Assembly: GCF_014640075.1 (NCBI RefSeq)
Contig: NZ_BMGG01000002.1
Span: forward strand, 310,001-374,000
DNA length: 64,000 bases
Source: Chelatococcus reniformis
GTDB taxonomy: Bacteria; Pseudomonadota; Alphaproteobacteria; Rhizobiales; Beijerinckiaceae
Direction of reading: 5' to 3'
Each line of letters starts with the position of its first letter. Position 1 is the stretch's first letter. Shown here piece after piece: positions 43,360 through 51,625 of the stretch. The position numbers were made by a program, and so were the translations under genes. The notes beneath the pieces are model-generated. The model was given only the letters and a program-made list of their open reading frames with translations. It was not told the origin of the DNA and made no database searches.

Positions 43360-44214
43360 TCACGGCGATGCGGTCGCGCGGATGGCGGCGGTCAGCGTCC
43401 TGAGCGAACTGCGGGCCTGCCGATCGGCGAGGTTGGTGTAGAGCATCACGTCCCGTTCGGGCAGCGGCGGCAGACCCAGCCGCGGCCCCACGTCGACCGT
43501 TCCCCGCGGCGCTACGCGCCGGCCCAGTGCCGCCACCGCGAGACCGGCCGAAACGGCAGCGCCGATCGTCGCGACGCCGCCGCCGACGAACACCTCCGTC
43601 CACGCGATGGCGGCGCCGTCGAGCGCGGCGACGGCCATGGCGCGGACGCTGCAGGGCTCGGCCTGCGTCGCCAGGCGCAGGGGCTCTCCCGGCCGGCGCT
43701 CGAAATCGGGGGCGGCCATCCACCCAAACGCCTCCTGGAGCACGATCTCGCCGTCGCGGCGGTCATGATCGTGGCGCAGCACGATCGCCGCGTCGAGGCC
43801 GCCGCGCTCGAAATCCGCCACTACCTCGCGCGAGGTGGCGACGTGGAGCTCCACCACCAGGCCGGGTTCGGCCTGGCTCATGCGCTTCAGCAGGAGGGGC
43901 AGCTCGGCGCCGACGATGTGGTGGCTGATGCCGATGATCAGGCGCCGCTGCTCGATGTCGAACGCCGCCACGGCGCTCTGGTGCGCCGCAACCAGCGCCC
44001 GGGCCGGTCCGAGGAACACGGCACCATCGGCAGACAGCCGCACCAGGCGCGGGGTCCGCTCGAACAGGCGGCGGCCGAGAGCATCCTCCAGGCGCTTGAT
44101 CTTCAGACTGATGGACGACTGCGTCGTGGCCATCGCCTCGGCGGCCCGCGTGAAGCTCTTCAGGTCGGCGACCAGCACGAATGCCTGCACCGAGTCCGTA
44201 TCGACGGCCTTCAT
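43360..44214 (-). CDS. LysR family transcriptional regulator
   Basis: A 284-residue regulator. The N-terminal winged helix is typical (VQAFVLVADLKSFTRAAEAM, TTQSSISLKIKRLEDALGRRLFER). An effector-binding domain follows (LIIGISHHIVGAELPLLLKRM, GGLDAAIVLRHD). It may regulate the divergent small gene at 44316 or distant targets. The 101-bp divergent space holds an AT-rich segment but no clear T-N11-A box that I can single out. Short C-terminal domain, otherwise intact. Confidence 0.9.
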   Translation of the reverse strand: MKAVDTDSVQAFVLVADLKSFTRAAEAMATTQSSISLKIKRLEDALGRRLFERTPRLVRLSADGAVFLGPARALVAAHQSAVAAFDIEQRRLIIGISHHIVGAELPLLLKRMSQAEPGLVVELHVATSREVVADFERGGLDAAIVLRHDHDRRDGEIVLQEAFGWMAAPDFERRPGEPLRLATQAEPCSVRAMAVAALDGAAIAWTEVFVGGGVATIGAAVSAGLAVAALGRRVAPRGTVDVGPRLGLPPLPERDVMLYTNLADRQARSSLRTLTAAIRATASP

Positions 44215-44315
44215 CGATCTACCATTTACGTTTGCGATCGCTGAAATATCCTCGCATCTGATTTTTTCATGATCAATGGCGGCCTACCTTCCCCTTGAGT
44301 GAAGGAGGTGAAGCC

Positions 44316-44498
44316 ATGACTTTTGCTGGCCACAGTTGTCGATCGACGCATGGGGCCGCGTTGCGGAGTGCCACTCGGGAGGCGTGCATCAATGAGGGGG
44401 ACGCCTTGCGTGCCCATCTGTTCGGCCTCGCCTTCGCCGCCGTCCTCATCATCGGCCTTACGGGGGTGGTCGCCCTGGCACTGCGGGCGTTCGTTTGA
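44316..44498 (+). CDS. Small single-pass membrane protein
   Basis: A 60-residue peptide with a polar N-terminal half (MTFAGHSCRSTHGAALRSAT) and one strong hydrophobic helix (about 39-58, LFGLAFAAVLIIGLTGVVAL) near the C-terminus. The ribosome binding site GAAGGAGGTGA, five bases before the ATG, is almost a perfect anti-16S match, which is the main evidence for translation. It is divergent from the LysR gene. Family and function are unknown. Confidence 0.55.
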   Translation: MTFAGHSCRSTHGAALRSATREACINEGDALRAHLFGLAFAAVLIIGLTGVVALALRAFV

Positions 44499-44519
44499 GG
44501 GTGCAGGGGCACACCGTTC

Positions 44520-45212
44520 TCAGGGTTCGCTCGCGTTCAGCATCGCGAGAGTCTCGGTCGAGGGTGCACACGTGATGGTGCCTTCCAAGGTATCGAGGAT
44601 GTTCTCGACCGTGAAGCGCTGGTCCCACAGCCGGTTGCGCCGGCGGGGGCGCGCCTCCAGGGCCGCGTCCTGGGCCGAGAGGATGGCGTTGGCGTAGATC
44701 GACACGATCGACAGCCGCTGCTCGACCAAGGGCGCCGGCAGGGGCAGCAGGCGCTTTAGGTGATCGAAGCAGGCGACGTAGCCCGCATTCCAACGGCCGC
44801 CCAGGGCTTCGCGCAGCGCCTCCCGGTGGGACGCCTGGAGGCTCGCGATGAAGCGGATGTAGCCACGCCAGCGCTCGTCGTTGCTGAGCTCGACGACGGG
44901 CATCACCAACACGAGCAGCACCTCGCGCACGGTCGCCGGGCCGCCCCGCGCATCGAGCACGCGCAGCATCTCCTGCCGGCGCTCGTCGAGCACGGCCGCA
45001 CCGTCGACGACGAGCTGGCGGATCAGCTCCTCCTTCGAGCCGAAGTGGTAGTGCAGCGCGGCGTTGTTGCGCTGGCCGGCCGCGGCGACGATCTGCTGGA
45101 TCGTCACCGCGTCGACGCCGTGCCGCGCGAACAGCAGCCGGGCCGCCGTCTTGATCTGACTCTTGGTGTCCGCCGGCGCAGCACGCGCGGCCGATCGGCC
45201 CCTGCTTGACAT
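44520..45212 (-). CDS. TetR family transcriptional regulator
   Basis: A 230-residue TetR-type repressor. DTKSQIKTAARLLFARHG, then TIQQIVAAAGQRNNAALHYHFGSKEELI is the DNA-binding helix-turn-helix. The C-terminal ligand domain is all helical. It is divergent from the monooxygenase-hydrolase fusion gene, and the 56-bp gap holds a near-perfect palindrome. This makes that gene the probable target and its substrate or product the probable inducer. Confidence 0.92.
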   Translation of the reverse strand: MSSRGRSAARAAPADTKSQIKTAARLLFARHGVDAVTIQQIVAAAGQRNNAALHYHFGSKEELIRQLVVDGAAVLDERRQEMLRVLDARGGPATVREVLLVLVMPVVELSNDERWRGYIRFIASLQASHREALREALGGRWNAGYVACFDHLKRLLPLPAPLVEQRLSIVSIYANAILSAQDAALEARPRRRNRLWDQRFTVENILDTLEGTITCAPSTETLAMLNASEP

Positions 45213-45232
45213 GGTTTCGGCGCCCGTCCAGT

Positions 45233-45250
45233 TTAAGCGAAATCACTTAA
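45233..45250. promoter_or_regulatory. TetR operator candidate
   Basis: TTAAGCGA-AA-TCACTTAA has 8-bp arms with a single mismatch. It lies between the divergent TetR gene and the fusion gene, 19 bp before the latter's ATG and 21 bp before the regulator's. A bound dimer would block both promoters. Confidence 0.6.
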
Positions 45251-45268
45251 TCGGGGAGGAGATACGAC

Positions 45269-47425
45269 ATGCGTGTTCTGGTCGTCGGCGGTGGCATTGG
45301 TGGGTTGACCGCTGCGATTGCACTGCGCCGCCACGGTATCGACGTGCTGGTGCTGGAACAAGCCGAGGTCATGGCCGAAGTCGGTGCCGGCATCCAGATC
45401 GCCGCGAATGCGGCGATCGTGCTGCGGGAGATCGGCGTCGAGGACGCGATCCGTGCCGTCGGCGTCAAGCCGCTGTCGTACGACTACCGCGACCTGCATA
45501 GCGGTCGCCTGCTCTACCAGGCTCCGCTCGGCGACGAGGCGGCCGCGCGCTATGGCGCGCCGATGTACAATGTTCATCGCGCGGATCTCCTCGATATCCT
45601 GTCCGCCGCGCTTCCGGCGCGAGCGGTGCGATTTGGCGCACGATGCGTCGGCGTCTCACAGTCCGACGACGGCGTCGAGGTCCGCCTCGATACCGGCGAG
45701 ACGCTGCGGGCGGATGCGCTCGTCGGCTGCGATGGCATCCATTCCCTCGTGCGCGAGCATCTGCGTGGGCCGGAGGAGAAGCATTTCGCCAACATCCTGA
45801 TGTGGCGCTCGCTGATTCCGGCCGCGCGCCTGGATGGCCTGGGGCTCGAGGAGCGGGGCAACTATTGGTTCGGTCCGGGGCGGACACTGATCACGTATTG
45901 GGTACGGCCGGCGAATCTCTACAGCATCCTCGCGTCCGTCCCGGCCGACGAGGTCCACCGCGAATCATGGAGCGAGAGCGGAGATATCGAGGAGATGCTC
46001 CGCTCGTTCGAGGACGCCGAGCCCCGCGCCCGCGCCATGCTCGAGCAGGCGCAGACCGCGTTCGTCACCGGCATGTACTACCGGGACCCGATCGACAGCT
46101 GGACCGCGGGGCGGATCACGTTGCTCGGCGATGCGGCGCATCCGATGGTGCCTTTTCTGGCCGCAGGAGCCGGCCAGAGCATTGAGGACGCCTGGACGCT
46201 GGCGCGCGTGCTGTCGCGGCGACAGAATGACGTCCCCGGCGCGCTGCTGGAGTACGAGCGTCGACGCCTGCCGCGCACCACCCGCATCCAGGCCGGCGCG
46301 CGCGCGGTCGTCAAGCTCGTGCATGAGAGCGAGCCGCGGCGCCTGCGCGACCGCAACGCCCGCTGGAAGGGCATGGCGCGCATCGACCCGATGGCCGAGA
46401 CCAGTTGGGGGCTCGCCTGGGACTACGATGTCGTCAGGGCGACGGAAGGGCCTCCGGGCGAAGTACTCAACGTGACCGGCCTGCGCGAGGGCAAGCGATT
46501 GCGCCGCCCTGAGGCGCAGCGCGCTTTCGATCTCTGGAAGTACGCGTTCCGACCGGAGGATGTCGCGCGCGGGCACGACGGCCTGCGTGAGGCTTACGAC
46601 CGGTTCCTGGCCACCAACTTCCCGCTGCCGGACGCCGTCAGGGCGACGGAGCTTGAACTCGGCGACGTGAGGGCCTGGCGGGTTGCAAGCCCCGGCGCCG
46701 ACAGCGCGCGCGTGGTGCTTCATTTCCACGGGGGCGGCTATCTGATCGGTTCGGCCAAGGGCTCGCTCGAATATGCCAGCCGTCTGGCGGCAGCGATCGA
46801 TGGTACCTGCTACACGGTCGACTACCGGCTGGCTCCGGAGCATCCCTACCCGGCGGCGATCGACGATGCAGTCGCTGCCTATCGGGCGCTGTTGCGGCAG
46901 GGGATCGGGGGCGCGTCGATCCTGCTGTCGGGGGAATCGGCCGGCGGTGGCCTCGCACTGGCCTTGGCGCTTGCGCTCCGCACCGCCGGCGATCCGCTCC
47001 CGGCGGGGATCGTCGCCGCAGCCCCCTTCACCGACCTCACACTGTCGGGTGCAAGCGTGCGCGCGTTCAGCGGGGAGGACCCCGCCGCCAACCGCGACCT
47101 GCTCACCTTCATGGCCGCATCCTACTTCCAGGGCCACGAGCCGACCGATCCCCTGGTCTCGCCGCTGTTCGGGGACTTGAGCGGGCTGCCGCCCCTGTTC
47201 CTGACGGCGGCGCAGGGCGAGGTGCTGCTGGACGACACGACGCGGCTGGCGGAGAAGGCGAGCCGAGCGGGCGTCGACGTGACCCTCAGACTCGTCGAGG
47301 ATTCCGTCCACGTCTACACGATCTTCCCGTTCCTGCCGGAGACGGTGAGCACCATGGAAGCGGTGGCCGCATGGGCACGGCATCGGCTGGGACGCCCCGG
47401 TGCAGGCGCCCGGGCCGCTGGTTAG
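45269..47425 (+). CDS. Fusion: FAD-dependent monooxygenase + alpha/beta hydrolase
   Basis: A single 718-residue frame encodes two enzymes. Residues 1 to about 390 are a group A flavin monooxygenase of the salicylate/6-hydroxynicotinate hydroxylase type: GGGIGG (7-12) binds FAD, VGCDGIHSLVRE is the DG motif, and LLGDAAHP (Asp288) closes the FAD site. Residues about 430-710 are a hormone-sensitive-lipase-type hydrolase: oxyanion HGGG (487-490), GESAGG with nucleophile Ser557, and a C-terminal VHVY with His681. The two may hydroxylate an aromatic ring and hydrolyse an ester or lactone in sequence. GGGGAGGAGA precedes the ATG. No frameshift or stop separates the halves, so the fusion is real in this DNA. 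Confidence 0.9.
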   Translation: MRVLVVGGGIGGLTAAIALRRHGIDVLVLEQAEVMAEVGAGIQIAANAAIVLREIGVEDAIRAVGVKPLSYDYRDLHSGRLLYQAPLGDEAAARYGAPMYNVHRADLLDILSAALPARAVRFGARCVGVSQSDDGVEVRLDTGETLRADALVGCDGIHSLVREHLRGPEEKHFANILMWRSLIPAARLDGLGLEERGNYWFGPGRTLITYWVRPANLYSILASVPADEVHRESWSESGDIEEMLRSFEDAEPRARAMLEQAQTAFVTGMYYRDPIDSWTAGRITLLGDAAHPMVPFLAAGAGQSIEDAWTLARVLSRRQNDVPGALLEYERRRLPRTTRIQAGARAVVKLVHESEPRRLRDRNARWKGMARIDPMAETSWGLAWDYDVVRATEGPPGEVLNVTGLREGKRLRRPEAQRAFDLWKYAFRPEDVARGHDGLREAYDRFLATNFPLPDAVRATELELGDVRAWRVASPGADSARVVLHFHGGGYLIGSAKGSLEYASRLAAAIDGTCYTVDYRLAPEHPYPAAIDDAVAAYRALLRQGIGGASILLSGESAGGGLALALALALRTAGDPLPAGIVAAAPFTDLTLSGASVRAFSGEDPAANRDLLTFMAASYFQGHEPTDPLVSPLFGDLSGLPPLFLTAAQGEVLLDDTTRLAEKASRAGVDVTLRLVEDSVHVYTIFPFLPETVSTMEAVAAWARHRLGRPGAGARAAG

Positions 47426-47471
47426 ATGTCGCTGGGATGATGGCCGGGCCTCGCCAGCCCATCCTCCCGCT

Positions 47472-48659
47472 CTAATGATAGGGGTCGGCCGCATCTCGCA
47501 GGCCGTCGCCCATGAAGTTGAACGCCAGGACGACGATGACCACCGGCGCGATCGGCGCCAGCAGCCAAGGATAGAGGTTCACCGACGCCAGATTCTGCGC
47601 CTCGTTGAGCAGCACGCCCCAACTGGTGATCGGTGGCCGCAGCCCGAGGCCGAGGAACGACAGCGCCGTCTCGCCGAGGATCATCGACGGGATCGACAGG
47701 GTCGCCGAGGCGATGAGGTGGCTCATGAAATTCGGGATCAGGTGCTTGCCGATGATGCGGGCGCGTGAGGCGCCCATGAGCTCCGCCGCTTTGACGAAAT
47801 CCTCCTCGCGCAGCGCCAGCAGCTTGGAGCGCACGGCCCGGGCCAGCCCCGGCCAGTCGAGCAGGCCCAGGATGATGGTGATGCCGAAGAAGACCAGCAA
47901 CGGGCTCCAGTTCGCCGGCAGTGCCGCCGACAGCGCCAGCCACAGCGGCAGCTCGGGCAGCGAGCGCAGGATCTCGATGACGCGCTGGATGACGTTGTCG
48001 ACCCAGCCGCCGAGGTAGCCGGCAAGGCCGCCGAACAGCAGGCCGAGCGCGAACGACACCGCGATGCCCAGCAGGCCGACGGTGAGCGAGATGCGCGCAC
48101 CGTAGATGATGCGCGACAGCACGTCCCGGCCCAGGCGGTCGGTGCCGGCGAGGAACATGGTGCCGCCCTCCGGCGCGCAGACCAGGTGGAAGCTGGCGTC
48201 GAACAGGCCCCAGAAGCTGTAGGTGTCGCCCTTGCAGAAGAAGCGGATCGGCTGCGGCGTGCTGCGGTCGACCTCGTAGTCGCGCGTGAAGGTGTCGAGG
48301 TTGAACTTGAAGCTGTAGGGGTAGACGAAAGGCCCCACGAAGCGGCCTTCGTGCATCAGGTGCACAGGCTGCGGCGGCGCATAGAGAAAGTCGCCATGGC
48401 GCTTGGTGAGCGGGTAGGGTGCCACGACCTCGACGAACGGCAGCATCGCATAGAAAACCAGCAGCACGATGGCCGAGGCGAGGGCGACGCGGTGGCGCTT
48501 GAATTTCCACCAGATGAGCGTGAGGGCCGAGGCGCGCCAATAGCGCTCGTCCTCATTGGCCATCGGCTCGCTGGCGCCGGGATCGAATGGCCGCGGGTCG
48601 ACGAAGTGCGGCGTGCTGCCGGCGTCCGCCGGGGCTTTGGTGTGGGTGATGACGTTCAT
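47472..48659 (-). CDS. Peptide-type ABC importer permease (OppC/YejE-like)
   Basis: A 395-residue permease and last gene of the importer operon. After a first membrane helix (about 58-78) comes a long periplasmic insert with a Pro/aromatic-rich stretch. The transport core follows (GTDRLGRDVLSRIIYGARIS, the EAA loop EDFVKAAELMGASRARIIGKH) and ends NFMGDGLRDAADPYH. The N-terminal 50 residues are a polar cytoplasmic extension. It starts 6 bp after the OppB-like gene ends. The substrate may be a peptide, sugar or opine; not determinable here. Confidence 0.9.
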   Translation of the reverse strand: MNVITHTKAPADAGSTPHFVDPRPFDPGASEPMANEDERYWRASALTLIWWKFKRHRVALASAIVLLVFYAMLPFVEVVAPYPLTKRHGDFLYAPPQPVHLMHEGRFVGPFVYPYSFKFNLDTFTRDYEVDRSTPQPIRFFCKGDTYSFWGLFDASFHLVCAPEGGTMFLAGTDRLGRDVLSRIIYGARISLTVGLLGIAVSFALGLLFGGLAGYLGGWVDNVIQRVIEILRSLPELPLWLALSAALPANWSPLLVFFGITIILGLLDWPGLARAVRSKLLALREEDFVKAAELMGASRARIIGKHLIPNFMSHLIASATLSIPSMILGETALSFLGLGLRPPITSWGVLLNEAQNLASVNLYPWLLAPIAPVVIVVLAFNFMGDGLRDAADPYH

Positions 48660-48665
48660 CGCGAC

Positions 48666-49682
48666 CTACCGTGCCCCGAGCCGGATGCGTGGATCGAGCC
48701 AGGCCAGCAGCAGATCGGAGATCAGCATGCCGATCACGGTGAGGATCGCCACGAACATGAGGATGAAGGCGGCCAGGAACTGGTCCTGGCTGCGCAGCGC
48801 GCCGAGCAGGATCGGTCCCACCGTGGGCAGGCTCAGCACCAGCGACACCAGGATCGAGCCCGAGACGAGATGGGGCAGGATGTTGCCGATGTCGGCGACG
48901 AACGGATTCAGCGCCATCCGGAAGGGGTATTTGAGCAGCGCCTTGGTCGGCGGCACGCCCTTGGCCTTGGCCGTCACGTAATATTGCTTGCTGAGCTCGT
49001 CCAACAGGTTGGCGCGCATGCGTCGGATCATGGCGGCCGTGCCGGAGAGCCCGATGACGAGGGTCGGCACGATCAGGTGCTGGCCGAGCGACACCACCTT
49101 GTTCCACGACCACGGCGCGTTGGCGTATTGCGGGTCATAAAGACCGCCGATGGAAATGCCGAACCAGCGGTTGGTATAATAGAGCAGGATCAAGGCCAGC
49201 AGGAAATTCGGCATTGCAAGGCCGATATAGCCGATGAAGGTGGCCAGGTAGTCGCCCCACGAGTATTGACGTACGGCCGAGAAGATGGCGATCGGGATCG
49301 ACACGACGTGGACGAAGATGAGCACGGCGATGTTGACCAGCAGCGTCAGCCAGAGTGTGTCGCCGACGACCTCGTTGACCGGCCTGTCGAATTCGAACGA
49401 CCAGCCCCAATCCCCTTGCAGCAGGCCAGAGAAGCCGTTGGGGCCGGGCCACACGCCGATCCACACCAGGTATTGCTTCCAGACCGGCAGATCGAGGCCG
49501 TACTGCTTGATGAGGAACGCCGCCTTGGTGGCGGCGGCTTCGCCGCCCTGGGAGCGCAACTCGGCGATCTGGTTGGTCAGGAAGTCGCCCGGCGGCAACT
49601 TGATGATGACGAAGACCAGCGCGCTGATGATCAGCAGCGTGCCGGCCATGGTGAGCAGGCGGCGAGCGATGTAAGCGATCAT
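48666..49682 (-). CDS. Peptide-type ABC importer permease (OppB/YejB-like)
   Basis: A 338-residue permease beginning MIAYIARRLLTMAGTLLIIS, the standard OppB N-terminus, with six membrane helices and the EAA loop QYYVTAKAKGVPPTKALLKY. It ends WLDPRIRLGAR. The periplasmic loop after helix 1 (about 40-100) is longer than in E. coli DppB. The start overlaps the binding-protein stop by 4 bp (ATGA). Confidence 0.92.
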   Translation of the reverse strand: MIAYIARRLLTMAGTLLIISALVFVIIKLPPGDFLTNQIAELRSQGGEAAATKAAFLIKQYGLDLPVWKQYLVWIGVWPGPNGFSGLLQGDWGWSFEFDRPVNEVVGDTLWLTLLVNIAVLIFVHVVSIPIAIFSAVRQYSWGDYLATFIGYIGLAMPNFLLALILLYYTNRWFGISIGGLYDPQYANAPWSWNKVVSLGQHLIVPTLVIGLSGTAAMIRRMRANLLDELSKQYYVTAKAKGVPPTKALLKYPFRMALNPFVADIGNILPHLVSGSILVSLVLSLPTVGPILLGALRSQDQFLAAFILMFVAILTVIGMLISDLLLAWLDPRIRLGAR

Positions 49683-51625
49683 GGGGCTTTGGCGATCCGG
49701 CGGTCCTGGCGATCCCAGAAGATTTCGTCGATGCGGTAGATGCCGAGGAGGGACGTGGGGGCCCAGCTGTAGAGCGCCTCGGCCGGCAGGTTGGCGAGGC
49801 CGTCGCGCAGCACGATCGGCTGGAGGGCGCCGGCGACGGTGCCGATGATCCACTGGTTGTCGGCGTGCAGCGCCAGCATGGCATGCCAGGCCGCCGCCTG
49901 CTGGGCGGAATCGGTGGAGCGAAGCCAGGCGGTGTACGCCTCGAGGAGCTTTTTTGCCTCCGGCATGTCCACCGGCTCGCCGCTGGTGCCTTTCGTCTCG
50001 ACGTACTGGCCCCACCGCGGCCAGGCGAGATTGTCCTGATGCACCGGCGCGAGCTCGCCCGGCACCATCCCGGCGGTCGGGATGGCGTTGTCGAGCCCTT
50101 GGCTGGCCACCATCACCGTCTGCCCCTCGTAGGCCCGATTGCGCAGGATGGTGCGGTCCTGAGGCTTGATGAACAGCTTGAGGCCGACCTCACGCCAGAA
50201 CTCGGTGATCAGCTCGAGCGTGTCCACGGCAAGCCCGGTGTCGCCGTCGACCTCGACGACGATTTCAGCCGGGCGCCCGTCGGGCAGGTTGCGGATGCCG
50301 CCGCTCCCCTTGGCGAGCCCGACATCATCGAGCAGCTTGGCGGCCGCGGCACTGTCGTGTTGCGCCCACTTGCTGCGGTACGACGGCTCGAACAGGGCCG
50401 AGCCCTCGCGCACGGTGTTGTTGCCCTCCTGGCCGAGACCGAAGAGCAGCGCATTGTTGATGGTGTGGCGATCGATGGCGAGCGAGAGGGCGCGCCGAAA
50501 GCGCACGTCGCGGTTCAGCTGGCGCCAGACCGGATCGACCGTCGTGAGATTGGGATAAAGCGCCACCTCGGAGCCCCGGGCCAGCCGCCACAGCAGCGTC
50601 TTGTAGCCCTGCGCCCCCTCGCCCTGCTTCAGCACCGGGATGTCGTTCATGACGAGCCCGCGGGCGAGGAAGTCCACTTCGCCGGCGTTCGATTTGGCCG
50701 CGAACAGGCTGGCGGAGGCGACGTCGGCGAGCACCTGGTCCACATAAGGCAGCTGCTGGCCGGCGGTGTCGATGCGATGGAAATAAGGGTTGCGCTCGAA
50801 CACGATACGGGCGCCCGAGCTTGCCGGCACGGCGCGCCAGGGAAACAGCGTCGGCAGCTCTGGATTGGAGTTTTCCAGCATGCTGTCCATGCGGTTGTGA
50901 AGCGGGGCCCACGAGCGCACCTTGGCCTTCGCCACCAACTGGTCGAGCTTGTCCTTGTCGGCGTATTTTCCGTGGTAGTTCCTGAGAAAGTGGGCCGGCC
51001 GGTAGATGAAGGGGTCCTGCGGGGCGGCCATCGTCGGCAGGAACAGCGGGTTCGGCGTCGCCCAGGTGTAGCGCACCGTATGCTCGTCCAGCACCTCGAA
51101 GGTCGGCGGCTTGCCGTCGGCGAGCATGTAGGTCGGCACGCCCGCCGGACTGAGCTGCTTGTTGTTGACGATGTCTTCCCAATAGTAGCGAAAGTCCTCC
51201 GCCGTGAAGGGATACCCGTCCGACCAGCGATGGCCTTCACGCAGACGCAGCGTGAAGACCCGGTTGCCCTCGTTGTCGAGGGCCGAGAGAATATCCGGCC
51301 GCAGCACGAGCTTGTCGGTGTAGCCCACCAGGCGGGTGTAGGCGTTGGCCGAGAGGTAGCGCACGTCGCGCAGCTTGGCGATCAGGGTGGTCATCGAGCC
51401 CCCCGGCTTGCCGATGACGCGGCCGTTGGCGGCCAGATCGGAGACGAAGGGCTGCTTGGGCAGCCGCTGGGCGATCGGCGGCAGCTTGCCGGCCGCGACC
51501 TGCTCGGCGAACAGGGGCGCCTCCTGCAAGGCGATGTCGGCCAGCGCCCGGGTCGCCAGCGGCAGCACCGCGAGCGTGGCACCCGCCTGAAGCAAAAGCT
51601 CGCGCCGGTTGAGCACACGGGTCAT
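49679..51625 (-). CDS. Peptide-type ABC importer binding protein (family 5)
   Basis: A 648-residue solute-binding protein of the OppA/DppA cluster. The N-terminus [23 protein letters not shown] has an RR followed by a hydrophobic stretch, so export could be by Tat or Sec. RLREGHRWSDGYPFTAEDFRYYWED is the family signature. Large size and the WATPNPLFLP / RNPYFHRIDTAGQQLPYVD segments match the long subgroup (600 or more residues) often paired with a fused ATPase as here. It overlaps the ATPase gene by 4 bp. Confidence 0.9.
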   Translation of the reverse strand: MTRVLNRRELLLQAGATLAVLPLATRALADIALQEAPLFAEQVAAGKLPPIAQRLPKQPFVSDLAANGRVIGKPGGSMTTLIAKLRDVRYLSANAYTRLVGYTDKLVLRPDILSALDNEGNRVFTLRLREGHRWSDGYPFTAEDFRYYWEDIVNNKQLSPAGVPTYMLADGKPPTFEVLDEHTVRYTWATPNPLFLPTMAAPQDPFIYRPAHFLRNYHGKYADKDKLDQLVAKAKVRSWAPLHNRMDSMLENSNPELPTLFPWRAVPASSGARIVFERNPYFHRIDTAGQQLPYVDQVLADVASASLFAAKSNAGEVDFLARGLVMNDIPVLKQGEGAQGYKTLLWRLARGSEVALYPNLTTVDPVWRQLNRDVRFRRALSLAIDRHTINNALLFGLGQEGNNTVREGSALFEPSYRSKWAQHDSAAAAKLLDDVGLAKGSGGIRNLPDGRPAEIVVEVDGDTGLAVDTLELITEFWREVGLKLFIKPQDRTILRNRAYEGQTVMVASQGLDNAIPTAGMVPGELAPVHQDNLAWPRWGQYVETKGTSGEPVDMPEAKKLLEAYTAWLRSTDSAQQAAAWHAMLALHADNQWIIGTVAGALQPIVLRDGLANLPAEALYSWAPTSLLGIYRIDEIFWDRQDRRIAKAP

